Part shown: piece by piece, positions 35,450 through 43,819 of the stretch
Layout: each line of letters opens with the position of its first letter
Position numbering within the stretch: the first letter of the stretch is position 1
Origin: Desulfatitalea sp. BRH_c12
GTDB lineage: Bacteria > Desulfobacterota > Desulfobacteria > Desulfobacterales > Desulfosarcinaceae
Assembly: GCA_000961655.1 (NCBI GenBank)
Contig: LADR01000020.1
Location: forward strand, 31,667-95,666
Direction of reading: 5' to 3'
Length of the DNA: 64,000 nucleotides
The notes under the pieces: generated by a model
Databases searched by the model: none
What the model was told of the DNA's origin: nothing
The model's input: only the letters and a program-made list of their open reading frames with translations
Translations under genes and position numbers: made by a program

Positions 35450-37159
35450 ATGCCCAAGATTCCCCGTCCGCTTTTTTCTCTGCAATGCATTTGTCTTTGC
35501 ATGATGCCATTGCTGCTCTTCCTGTTCTTTAAACATGCCGAAGCCGCACAGTTAAATCTGGCTTGGCAACCCTGCAGCTCGGGGGGTATCGCCGGATATA
35601 AAATATACTACGGCACCTCAAGCGGCACGTACAATGCCAGCCTCGATGCGGGCGATGCCACCAGCTGCGCCATCGATAGACTCGAGGAAGGCAAAACCGT
35701 TTTCATCACCGCCACTGCGTATGACGCGAATGGCAAAGAGAGCATATTCTCCGAAGAGATATCCAAATATATCCCACTGTCCGACAGCGACGCTGATGGC
35801 CTGCCGGATATCGATGAAACGGACAAGTACCGTAGCGATCCGCACAAAGCCGATACAGACGGCGACGGAATTACGGATGCGGATGAACTGGCCTACTTCG
35901 GAGATGACTGGAATGTGGACCTCGACGGCGACGGCATCATCAACCTGCTCGATCCGGATTCCGATGGCGACGGGTTTGCCGATGGCGCGGAAATCGACCG
36001 GGGAACCAATCCTTCCGATCCGAACGACAAGCCCGGTACGCCGGACAATGCTTTGGAAACCATGGTTGAGGCCTATTTTGACGCCGATCGGCAGGGATTC
36101 GTGTTTGCGGGAGATCTGTTCAGGGGCACGCGCCAGCCGGTCTACGCCCGCGGGGAGTGGACCGCGTCGGGCGGCCATGACGGCGGCGCGCTGAAGCTTG
36201 TGCTTGGCGGGGTGGACAACAAGGTCGTTAAAGGGATGTCGGGCGGCTGGCAGCACACTTTCACCCTGGCGCGGGAAACCGACGTGTGGCTCTCGTTCAG
36301 ATACAATCTCACCCAGACGGCCGAGTATGAAAGGGATGAGATCAGTCAGGTGCTGCTGAGCGTCGATGGCCGCACGATCGGACTGGACGGCCAGGACTTC
36401 ATCGCCCAGATCGCCGGGGCCGGAGCCTACAAGAACCATCCTTTGCCGCCGAGCACAACCGGTTGGCAATTTGTTGAAATTAATATAGGCGTCCTGCCCG
36501 CGGGTAGCCACAGTTTCGTCATCGGCGCCTACAACAATAAAAAAACCACCAACGACGAAATTTCCACCCTGATCGTCGATGATGTGGTTGCCAGTGGTTT
36601 CTCACGCAGCACGGGGATTGAGGCCTATTTCGATGGCGATCCTCAGGGCTTTGCGTTTGCGGAGGATCTGTTCAGGGGCACGGGCCAGTCGGCCTACGCC
36701 AGCGGGGAGTGGACCCCGTCGGGGGGCCATGACGGAGGCGCGCTGAAGGTTGTGCTTGGCGGAAGAGACAACGCGGTCATCGAGAGGATGTCGGGCGGGT
36801 GGCAGCGGACCTTTACGCTCTCCCGGGAGACGGATGTGTGGCTGTCGTTCAGATACAATCTCACCCAGGCAGCCGAGTATGAACGCGATGAGATCAGCCA
36901 GGTGTTGTTGAGCTTCGACAACCGGTTGATCGGTCTGAACGGGCAAGACTACATTGCCCAGATCGCGGGAGCCGGCGCCTACGAGGGGCATCCAATGCCC
37001 CCGAGCACTACCGGCTGGCAAATTTTTGAAACCCATCTGGGGATTCTGCCCGCCGGCGAGCACGACTTCATCATCGGCGCCTACAACAACAAAAAAACGT
37101 CCACCGAAGAAACCACCACTTTGGCCATCGATGATGTGATTGTAGGTGAACTTCGGTAA
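35450..37159 (+). CDS. Secreted calcium-repeat protein with duplicated carbohydrate-binding-like domain
   Basis: From ATG 35450 (AAGGA upstream) the product is 569 residues. A signal peptide (about 1-32, ending AEA) is followed by a fibronectin-III-like domain (about 33-115: YKIYYGTSSGTYNASLD), four thrombospondin-3-like calcium repeats (DSDADGLPD, DTDGDGITD, DLDGDGIIN, DSDGDGFAD; about 118-195), and two near-identical beta-rich units of about 175 residues starting EAYFDADRQGF and EAYFDGDPQGF. The units contain GGHDGGAL and DVWLSFRYNLTQ and look like jelly-roll carbohydrate-binding modules, though I cannot name the family. It is exported, lacks a PEP-CTERM tail, and precedes a pectate-lyase-like gene, so a role on the extracellular polysaccharide is likely. 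Confidence 0.8.
   Translation: MPKIPRPLFSLQCICLCMMPLLLFLFFKHAEAAQLNLAWQPCSSGGIAGYKIYYGTSSGTYNASLDAGDATSCAIDRLEEGKTVFITATAYDANGKESIFSEEISKYIPLSDSDADGLPDIDETDKYRSDPHKADTDGDGITDADELAYFGDDWNVDLDGDGIINLLDPDSDGDGFADGAEIDRGTNPSDPNDKPGTPDNALETMVEAYFDADRQGFVFAGDLFRGTRQPVYARGEWTASGGHDGGALKLVLGGVDNKVVKGMSGGWQHTFTLARETDVWLSFRYNLTQTAEYERDEISQVLLSVDGRTIGLDGQDFIAQIAGAGAYKNHPLPPSTTGWQFVEINIGVLPAGSHSFVIGAYNNKKTTNDEISTLIVDDVVASGFSRSTGIEAYFDGDPQGFAFAEDLFRGTGQSAYASGEWTPSGGHDGGALKVVLGGRDNAVIERMSGGWQRTFTLSRETDVWLSFRYNLTQAAEYERDEISQVLLSFDNRLIGLNGQDYIAQIAGAGAYEGHPMPPSTTGWQIFETHLGILPAGEHDFIIGAYNNKKTSTEETTTLAIDDVIVGELR
36065..37150 (+). repeat. Tandem intragenic duplication (two units, 552-bp period)
   Basis: Unit 1 (about 36065-36592) and unit 2 (36617-37150) are alike at both DNA and protein level; long blocks such as those encoding SFRYNLTQ and EYERDEISQVLLS are nearly unchanged. 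This points to a recent duplication or ongoing gene conversion. Confidence 0.85.
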
Positions 37160-37229
37160 AATGGCAGTGATTGGCCCTATTGATTTTGATGGACCACCAA
37201 AATAGAAACGAACTATGGAGAACCTGATT

Positions 37230-38696
37230 ATGATCGAACGATCCGCATGCGGCCAAATAGTAAAACAAAAAGCATTCACCGCATCATGCATGCTATTGTT
37301 ACTGACATTCCTGCTCTCAGCGCAAATCTGTTTCGCTTTGCCCGCGTTTCCAGGAGCCGAAGGCTTCGGTTCGCAAACCACAGGGGGACGGGGTGGAAAA
37401 GTGTATTTGATAACCAATTTGAACGACAGCGGTCCAGGCAGTCTGCGGGAGTGCATCGAGGCCAGCGGTCCGCGAATCGCAATTTTCAAAACGGGAGGGA
37501 CAATTTCGCTGAATTCCACATTGACGATCAGCAATCCCTATATCACCATTGCCGGACAGTCAGCCCCCGGCGGAGGCATTACCCTGAAAGGCAATGGCAG
37601 AACAGGTATTCGGGTAAAAACGCATGATGTCGTGATCCGTTACCTTACTGTGAGGGTCGGTTCAGGCGGTCAGACCGAAGGAATCGCGATCTATGATCTC
37701 GACGGAAACGTGAACAATGTCATCGTCGATCACTGTTCAGTCAGCTGGGCAACCGACGAGGTTTTGCAAACCTGGTATAATGCGCGCAACATTACACTGC
37801 AGTGGAACATAATTTCCGAAGGACTCGATTGCAGCACCCATCCGAAAGGTTGTCACAGTAAAGGGATGATGTTCGGCAGTGAAAATTCTAACAATTTGTC
37901 TTTTCATCACAACCTGCTGGCTCATAATGTGGAGCGGAATCCACTGGCCAAAACACCTGGACCGGTAGACATCACGAACAATGTTTTTTACAATTCAAAA
38001 GATATTCCGGCGCTTGCATGGGATGCATATGGCAAAACCTACCTGAACTTCATAGGTAACTATCATAAGCTGGGGCCGAACAGTCGAACGGACACACTCG
38101 GCAAGTATTCTATCCGCCTGGTAAATGCCGAAACGAGCGGAGCAGGCTACAGCATCTATTTTTCTGGAAACATCGGTCCCCTGCGATCCAATAACAGTAT
38201 GGATCAATTGTCTTTGGTCAGAGTAGACAGCAGCGTCAAATCGGGTTGGAATTCCAGCAGTAAAATTAATACCGCCCAGATAACTTTCACGGATGCTTTT
38301 GCAGCCTATGAACAGGTTCTGGACTCCGCGGGAAACAGTGTCGGCCTCAATGCGGACGGCACCCCATTCGATAGAAGGGATGCAATTGACCAGAGAGTGG
38401 TGCTTGATGTTAAAAACGGGACCGGCAGGATCATAAATAATCAATCGGAAGTTGGCGGCTGGGTCAGTATTGCTCAGGGCATCGCTAGCAAAGACAGCGA
38501 TAATGACGGCATGCCGGATCAGTGGGAACTACGCAATGGCTTAAATCCCAATGATGCCACCGATAACGTGAAAGATCGGAACGGTGACGGGTATACGAAT
38601 ATTGAAGATTACTTGAATCAAGTCGATCGTTCAGACAATGTGAGTGCGCCCGAAATCTGTCCTCCGACATCGCTCAGGGTCGTTGCCGAAAATTAA
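37230..38696 (+). CDS. Secreted pectate-lyase-like (right-handed beta-helix) protein
   Basis: GGAG before ATG 37230 gives a 488-residue protein with a signal peptide (about 1-35, ending CFA). The mature start LPAFPGAEGFGSQTTGGRGG and ITNLNDSGPGSLRECIE are typical of polysaccharide lyase family 1 relatives; VIVDHCSVSWATDE and NLLAHNVERNPLA mark the beta-helix core near the usual calcium and catalytic residues. The tail has a calcium-type repeat (DSDNDGMPDQWELRNGLNPND; DRNGDGYTN). It likely trims or releases an acidic exopolysaccharide. It lies 70 bp after the calcium-repeat gene; both are probably one transcript. Confidence 0.85.
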   Translation: MIERSACGQIVKQKAFTASCMLLLLTFLLSAQICFALPAFPGAEGFGSQTTGGRGGKVYLITNLNDSGPGSLRECIEASGPRIAIFKTGGTISLNSTLTISNPYITIAGQSAPGGGITLKGNGRTGIRVKTHDVVIRYLTVRVGSGGQTEGIAIYDLDGNVNNVIVDHCSVSWATDEVLQTWYNARNITLQWNIISEGLDCSTHPKGCHSKGMMFGSENSNNLSFHHNLLAHNVERNPLAKTPGPVDITNNVFYNSKDIPALAWDAYGKTYLNFIGNYHKLGPNSRTDTLGKYSIRLVNAETSGAGYSIYFSGNIGPLRSNNSMDQLSLVRVDSSVKSGWNSSSKINTAQITFTDAFAAYEQVLDSAGNSVGLNADGTPFDRRDAIDQRVVLDVKNGTGRIINNQSEVGGWVSIAQGIASKDSDNDGMPDQWELRNGLNPNDATDNVKDRNGDGYTNIEDYLNQVDRSDNVSAPEICPPTSLRVVAEN

Positions 38697-38737
38697 AACC
38701 CTGTACGCGTGTAGCACCGTTTAAAAATGGCCTGATC

Positions 38738-38778
38738 GAAAGAGGTAACTGCCACCAAGAGGTTCAGTTACCTCTTTC
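38738..38778. terminator. Perfect 14-bp hairpin between convergent units
   Basis: GAAAGAGGTAACTG (38738-38751) pairs exactly with 38765-38778. It stands between the plus-strand lyase gene and the end of the long minus-strand operon and probably serves both. Confidence 0.8.
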
Positions 38779-38922
38779 ACGTTGTATGAAGGTGCTGCTT
38801 TATACGTTTATACAAGCTATCTCAAAAAAGTCCTGCAGCCAGCAATTTTGTTGGTACCTGGTTTCCATTCTTCGAATCACAGTAGTATGTCTGCGGATAA
38901 AACGAGCGGCAATATAGCAAAA

Positions 38923-40266
38923 CTAAAGGGCTTCCCTTTCGGTGCCTTTTCGTGTCGATACATTATCTTCGGCGCTTATATTTATTGCCCCTTCCTTTTC
39001 GTTTCTTGCAATCACCCCCCCTGCCCATACAATTAACACTATGTTCAGGAGTGAGCTAATACAAGAAAATAGAATTACTGTTTGTACCCCTGAAAGAAAG
39101 TACCCGCCTAAAAATAGAACGATCAACCTGGATATCAGGCCCGCCATCTCAAAGACGAACAAATTTCTTTGCTGGCGTAGTATTCGAGCAAGCAACACCG
39201 CAGGAACATTGGAGAAACCAGTAATGGACCAAATGACAAGCCAGCTTGCATATACACCTGCGGTGTGCCATTCTGGACCAAACACATAACTAAAAATTTC
39301 TGGTGCCCAAATGAAAATCACTATCGAGGGTAAAAGAGCAACTAAAAAAAGCCCTGAAGTGATTTTGAGATACAAGGGTAGGAACATCCCCCCATGATTG
39401 TATGTTTCACTTGCTTTCTGAAACAAAACTTGGCGCAAGGCCGTTAGAACGAAATCCATGGGTGCATGGAGAATTCGATTACCGAATGCATAGGCACCGG
39501 CAACTGCAGTGCCGTAAAAATTAGCCAATAAAAGAACCGGCAAACCTTGCGATAATGAGTTCATAATATTCTGCGTCGCCGAATAAATTGGAAAATCACG
39601 ATATTCTTTCGCATGCGACCAGATCTGACTCCAAGCTAAAGATTCTTTGAATAACCTTTTGTCGGCATAAACTTGTCTAACCAGATTCATGCTTGCGCAC
39701 CCATCGGCAGTTACGGTGCTTACGATCAAGCCGCCATAGCCTGTTCGTAAAAAACCAGTGACTAATTGAAGTACGTTTGAAGAGCCAGCACGTATCATTT
39801 GCGCGGAAGCGGTTTTTGTAAACGCCTTTCTTCGGACGCACCATGCCTGAAACGTCTTATTAATTCCGCTGTTTAATATTCCAACTGGTAAAAACCACAC
39901 GAGCCATTTAGATTCGATGGATTTTAAAATTTCCGACAACCAGTCTGTGAAGAAACATGACACCAAAAGACAGATCAGGCTGATGCCAAAAACTGAAATT
40001 AAGGCAACTGCAAATAAATTGGCGGCATTTTTATCGTCTTTGGGCAGCATGATGGCTTGACAATATTGCAGCGTCACCCCTGCGGCGACAAAGCCAACTA
40101 CTGAGGTAAATGAACCAAAAACACCAAAATCGGCCGGGTCAAATAGACGACTGATAATCGGTGTCATAGAAAAGCCAATTATTTGAGCAACCGCCGTTCC
40201 GGACATGACGATTGAAAAGTTCCTGATAAAGGCGCTTTTAGCAACTATCATAAAGCGCTGGCGCAT
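38923..40266 (-). CDS. Wzx-type polysaccharide flippase
   Basis: A 447-residue multispan protein of the MATE-like oligosaccharide flippase (MOP) superfamily that moves lipid-linked repeat units across the inner membrane. The N-terminal FIRNFSIVMSGTAVAQIIGF and TPIISRLFDPADFGVFGSF, and about twelve hydrophobic spans, are diagnostic. Start 40266 has a GGTGG-like site; ATG 40251 is possible. The gene looks more A+T-rich than its neighbours and is preceded by about 230 gene-free bases, which hints at separate acquisition. It is the last gene of the exopolysaccharide series. Confidence 0.88.
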   Translation of the reverse strand: MRQRFMIVAKSAFIRNFSIVMSGTAVAQIIGFSMTPIISRLFDPADFGVFGSFTSVVGFVAAGVTLQYCQAIMLPKDDKNAANLFAVALISVFGISLICLLVSCFFTDWLSEILKSIESKWLVWFLPVGILNSGINKTFQAWCVRRKAFTKTASAQMIRAGSSNVLQLVTGFLRTGYGGLIVSTVTADGCASMNLVRQVYADKRLFKESLAWSQIWSHAKEYRDFPIYSATQNIMNSLSQGLPVLLLANFYGTAVAGAYAFGNRILHAPMDFVLTALRQVLFQKASETYNHGGMFLPLYLKITSGLFLVALLPSIVIFIWAPEIFSYVFGPEWHTAGVYASWLVIWSITGFSNVPAVLLARILRQQRNLFVFEMAGLISRLIVLFLGGYFLSGVQTVILFSCISSLLNIVLIVWAGGVIARNEKEGAINISAEDNVSTRKGTEREAL

Positions 40267-40500
40267 TGGCTGATCCACCAGGGCCACGCAATGGTACTGA
40301 TTTCTGTGACGGTAAACGACAATCGCCAACTCTTTTTCGAGATGGTTTCTAATCTGTTGTACTCAGCACAAATTCCACGCGTTCTTCTTCTGCAAGATTT
40401 CCAACATGGACAGAGGTTCACGTTCCTTTCTCCTTTCATGAAATAGTGAGAGACATTGCCATCTGAAGGGTATCTCGGAAATCAGCTCACATTTGAAAGT

Positions 40501-41199
40501 TCAATATTTGTCGAAAGTCGACAGCATGTCTCTCAAACGACCGCTAGTCCATTGATATCTGGCATGATAAAAGAGCATTTTTAAGTATTCTCTGCCGACG
40601 AACAAAGCCGTTTGTTTATCCCTCCACCATCGGCGCCGGTAGGGAGACTGCTCGAGGGGGACCGGCGCCATCGTCAGACGGACCGATGGGCCCAGCACCT
40701 TGCGACAGGTCCACCGCACGCGACGCATGTGGTACGTATCGCTCACCATGATAACCGACGTGATCTTGGGATCGCTTCGGTCAATGTATTTTTTGAGGGC
40801 CACGACCTCGGCGAATGTGCTCTCGACCATGCTGGAATCTGTTGCGATGCCATTTGCCGGAATGCCCCTTTGCAAGGCGCGCCTGGTGCTGTGATCCGCA
40901 TGGCTGTCCTGGAGATGTTCGCACCAGCCGCCGGTGAAGAAAATCTTCTGTGCATATCCGTTCAGGTACAATTGGATGGCATAATCGAGCCTGTGATCCA
41001 GCCCCGCGATGACGTGTATAATGTCGGCCGACTTCACATCGTCCTGAACGGCGATATAGTTGCCGATGGATGCCAGAAGCGGGGAATGGACCCAATAAAG
41101 GCCCACCCCCGTGATCGCCAGAAAGTACAGGGGGTTTTTCCAGTGCAGGGTTGCGAGGAAATTCCTGGGTCTTTTCAATCGGTGATTTTCTCCAACCAC
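40501..41199 (-). CDS. DUF218 (SanA/ElyC-like) membrane protein
   Basis: The 232-residue protein has one N-terminal membrane helix (about residues 22-42: PLYFLAITGVGLYWVHSPLL) and a DUF218 domain (ADIIHVIAGLDHRLDYAI; IFFTGGW; ATDSSMVESTFAEV; VIMVSDTYHMRRV). Relatives act at the cell envelope but their reaction is unclear. The start is GTG 41199 with GGAGAG upstream; it overlaps the preceding gene slightly. Its place in the operon suggests a role in polymer or lipid-carrier metabolism. Confidence 0.82.
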   Translation of the reverse strand: MVGENHRLKRPRNFLATLHWKNPLYFLAITGVGLYWVHSPLLASIGNYIAVQDDVKSADIIHVIAGLDHRLDYAIQLYLNGYAQKIFFTGGWCEHLQDSHADHSTRRALQRGIPANGIATDSSMVESTFAEVVALKKYIDRSDPKITSVIMVSDTYHMRRVRWTCRKVLGPSVRLTMAPVPLEQSPYRRRWWRDKQTALFVGREYLKMLFYHARYQWTSGRLRDMLSTFDKY

Positions 41200-41735
41200 T
41201 CTTCTCTCCAGAAGCAAAAACAGGATCGATCGCAGCTGCCGAATTCAGCGGTCCCTTTGCACATGACGTCCTGGAGCAGGATAATGCCGCGGCAACTCTT
41301 CACGCGCAGGTCGCGTTCATCGACAAACCGGCGCATGCTTTTATGCACGCGATGGATGGTTCCACAGTGCTCCTTCATTTCCGGCATGAACGTCAGGCCC
41401 TTGCACTGACGCCAGTGGTTCAAGGTGGCCTCTATTTCCTCGGCGGACCGCACCCTGACCAGGTCCCCTTCGCACAGTGGTGCTGATAGCGATGCCCGGG
41501 GTGGGAGGGAGGCCGCTTTTCCGCCCTTGAACCGAACAGCCCGGTTCACCAGCGCATCGGTGTACTTTTTGAACGCACGCTCTTTGTCCGGGGTTAACCG
41601 TCTTCGGATCATCAGCTTGATCCGCCGCACGAGCATTGATTTTGGCGTTTTTGCCAAAGCGCAATCGAGTCGCCCCAGATTGGCTATTTGGCATTGCGAC
41701 CACTGACATTCGGTTCGGGTCTTTGAAGGCATCAT
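41175..41735 (-). CDS. Cys-rich conserved protein of exopolysaccharide loci
   Basis: A 186-residue protein without signal or membrane segments. The middle VRVRSAEEIEATLNHW and TFMPEMKEHCGTIHRV and the C-terminal KSCRGIILLQDVMCKG ... GSCDRSCFCFWREEWLEKI are highly patterned, with about six cysteines and a histidine that may bind metal. Similar proteins are recalled from polysaccharide clusters of various bacteria but no function is known to me. ATG 41735 overlaps the region right after the upstream stop (TAAATG), implying coupling. Confidence 0.7.
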   Translation of the reverse strand: MMPSKTRTECQWSQCQIANLGRLDCALAKTPKSMLVRRIKLMIRRRLTPDKERAFKKYTDALVNRAVRFKGGKAASLPPRASLSAPLCEGDLVRVRSAEEIEATLNHWRQCKGLTFMPEMKEHCGTIHRVHKSMRRFVDERDLRVKSCRGIILLQDVMCKGTAEFGSCDRSCFCFWREEWLEKITD

Positions 41736-42695
41736 TTATCGTCTTCTCCGTCTGTGATGCGGCAGGGTGTCATTCTGGCCGGCATCGAGACACCGTGGCC
41801 ACTGCTGATGCGAAAGCGTCCGTTTGCCCTGTTGATAAAACCGAAGCATACCTTCGGCTTTGGCAAGAAAGTTGCTGCCGGCCTTGCGTCTGAGCAGCAG
41901 TATAAAGATTTGATGAAGCAGGCCGTTGGCCAGGGGAGCTACGATAGGGTTGAACAGAACCCGCTGGCGAACGGGCTTGGCGTAAAAGCCCATGCGGAAC
42001 TTGAATTCATCCACACTCTCCGGAGCGTCCAGTGAATGCAGGGCATAAAAAATCGTACGGATGTTCGGACGCGTGATCATTGTGCGCGTGACCTCGAACG
42101 TCAGGGCATTGTTGACCCGGTCTTTCAGATAGTCCCGATGGCAGTGCTGAAATATCATTTCGCAGCAGTCGCCCATTGTGAATGTCAGCAAAGAGGCGGC
42201 CAAACGACCGCCCACGAATGCCCCCCACGCTTCAAAACCGGGTAGATCCGCCAGTGCCGAACACTTCCCGTGCCATTTGGCATGCAAGTCCGCGACGTAG
42301 CGGGCCTGCCGCAGATGGGTGTCCGATTCAAGCAGCCAGCCTTCACGTGCCAGCCGGTCAAACGGCAAGGGCGCGACCGTACAGTTTTTCAACCCTTTAT
42401 TGATGTTCTGGCGAGAACGTCTGTCCAGGCACGCCAGAGAGTAGTCCTGCCGGTCGTAAATGACATGGTAGCTGATGCAGCCTTCGGGTTGATCGAGCGG
42501 CGTCGAATAACGAAGGGCCAGGGCAAGATGGTCGCGGAACAGAACGAGCAACTCCGGCGGCGCGGGCGTAATGGTCCAGTGGTAAGGAAACGCCTGGTAG
42601 ACGTGCACACTGGCCTCATACCAGTAGCTGCTCCGGGTGCGGATAACTTTATACCCCTGGCGACTCAGCCATTCTGCGAAAATGTCGGCATTCAT
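41736..42695 (-). CDS. FemAB/GNAT-like acyltransferase
   Basis: The 319-residue protein has a split acetyltransferase-like pattern: YSLACLDRRSRQNINKGLKN near residue 120, and WGAFVGGRLAASLLTFTMGD and YLKDRVNNALTFEVTRTMI near 185-225, resembling FemAB-type proteins found beside exosortase loci. It may transfer an amino acid or acyl group to a sugar or protein. The C-terminus is very basic (HHRRRRR). It lies between wecB and the Cys-rich gene in the operon. Confidence 0.65.
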   Translation of the reverse strand: MNADIFAEWLSRQGYKVIRTRSSYWYEASVHVYQAFPYHWTITPAPPELLVLFRDHLALALRYSTPLDQPEGCISYHVIYDRQDYSLACLDRRSRQNINKGLKNCTVAPLPFDRLAREGWLLESDTHLRQARYVADLHAKWHGKCSALADLPGFEAWGAFVGGRLAASLLTFTMGDCCEMIFQHCHRDYLKDRVNNALTFEVTRTMITRPNIRTIFYALHSLDAPESVDEFKFRMGFYAKPVRQRVLFNPIVAPLANGLLHQIFILLLRRKAGSNFLAKAEGMLRFYQQGKRTLSHQQWPRCLDAGQNDTLPHHRRRRR

Positions 42696-42715
42696 TCTGC
42701 TTATCCCGTATCCGT

Positions 42716-43819
42716 TTACAGACGCCCCAAAAGGGCGTTGACGATTCTTTCGGCCGCGTGACCGTCCCCGAACGGACTGCCGGCGCAGGCCATCCTGCTG
42801 TATGCGCTGGCATCGGACAGCAGCCTTTCCGTCTCCGCCACGATCCGGCCCCGGTCCGTTCCCACCAGGCGGGCGGTGCCGGCCTCAATCGCCTCCGGAC
42901 GTTCAGTGGTGGCCCGCATGACCAGGGTCGGTTTTCCCAAAACGGGCGCCTCTTCCTGGATGCCGCCGGAATCGGTCAGAATGAGATACGCGCGGGACAT
43001 CAGGTGGGCGAACTGTTCATAGCGCAATGGGTTGATCAGGCTGATCCGCTCGTGCCCGCCGAGCAGGCGAAAGACGGGGTCGCGGACGTTGGGATTGAGG
43101 TGTACCGGATAGACGATCTGCACGTCGTGGTTGCGCTCGGCAATGTCGTTCAATGCCAGACAGAGCGATTCGAAGGGAGCGCCGAAACTTTCGCGCCGAT
43201 GGGCCGTAACTAAAATAATGCGGCGATGCCCATCCTCGGCAACGTCCAGTCTGGACGCCAAAGGACGATTGACGGTCATCAACAGCGCATCGACGACTGT
43301 GTTCCCGGTGAAAAAAATGTTCTGCTCGGGGATCTTTTCCGCTCGCAAAGCCGCGGCCGCTCTTGCGGTAGGTGCAAAGTGATAGGTCGAGAGCACACCG
43401 GCCATCCGGCGGTTGATTTCTTCCGGAAAAGGATCGTACAACTCCCTGGTCCGCAAACCGGCTTCGACATGGCCGACGGGAATATGAAGGTAGAAAGCGG
43501 CCAACGCGGTCACCATGACGGTGGCTGTGTCGCCTTGCACCAGGACAAGGTCGGGTTTCAACTCGCGCAGCATCTTGTGAACGGCAAGAAGGGCATCGCT
43601 GACAAATTCGGGCAGTCCCTGGTCGGGTTTCATCAGATCAAGGTCGATATGCGGCTTGATCTGAAACCAGTCAAGCACCTGATCCAGCATTTCACGGTGC
43701 TGAGCGGTCACGCAGACCAGATTTTCCATGCGCTCCACATGCCGCTGCAGTTCGATGATCACCGGCGCCAGCTTGATGGCTTCCGGCCGCGTTCCGAAAA
43801 CGGTCACAATGCGCTTCAT
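42716..43819 (-). CDS. wecB: UDP-N-acetylglucosamine 2-epimerase (non-hydrolysing)
   Basis: It interconverts UDP-GlcNAc and UDP-ManNAc. The 367-residue protein begins MKRIVTVFGTRPEAIKLAPV and has VQGDTATVMV, GHVEAGLRT, DPFPEEINRRM, VTAHRRESFG and LTDSGGIQEEAPVLGKPTLV, all diagnostic. The ATG shares one base with the stop of the upstream epimerase gene, so they are coupled. It supplies ManNAc or a derivative for the polymer. Confidence 0.95.
   Translation of the reverse strand: MKRIVTVFGTRPEAIKLAPVIIELQRHVERMENLVCVTAQHREMLDQVLDWFQIKPHIDLDLMKPDQGLPEFVSDALLAVHKMLRELKPDLVLVQGDTATVMVTALAAFYLHIPVGHVEAGLRTRELYDPFPEEINRRMAGVLSTYHFAPTARAAAALRAEKIPEQNIFFTGNTVVDALLMTVNRPLASRLDVAEDGHRRIILVTAHRRESFGAPFESLCLALNDIAERNHDVQIVYPVHLNPNVRDPVFRLLGGHERISLINPLRYEQFAHLMSRAYLILTDSGGIQEEAPVLGKPTLVMRATTERPEAIEAGTARLVGTDRGRIVAETERLLSDASAYSRMACAGSPFGDGHAAERIVNALLGRL

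Noticed and set aside
35332..35532. Short gene after AAGGAGG at about 35319
   Set aside because: Its frame runs into and overlaps the next gene's signal-peptide region, and no domain is visible.
40291..40446. 51-codon plus-strand frame upstream of the flippase
   Set aside because: Protein-like composition but no ribosome site or known motif, and opposite to the operon; could not be supported.
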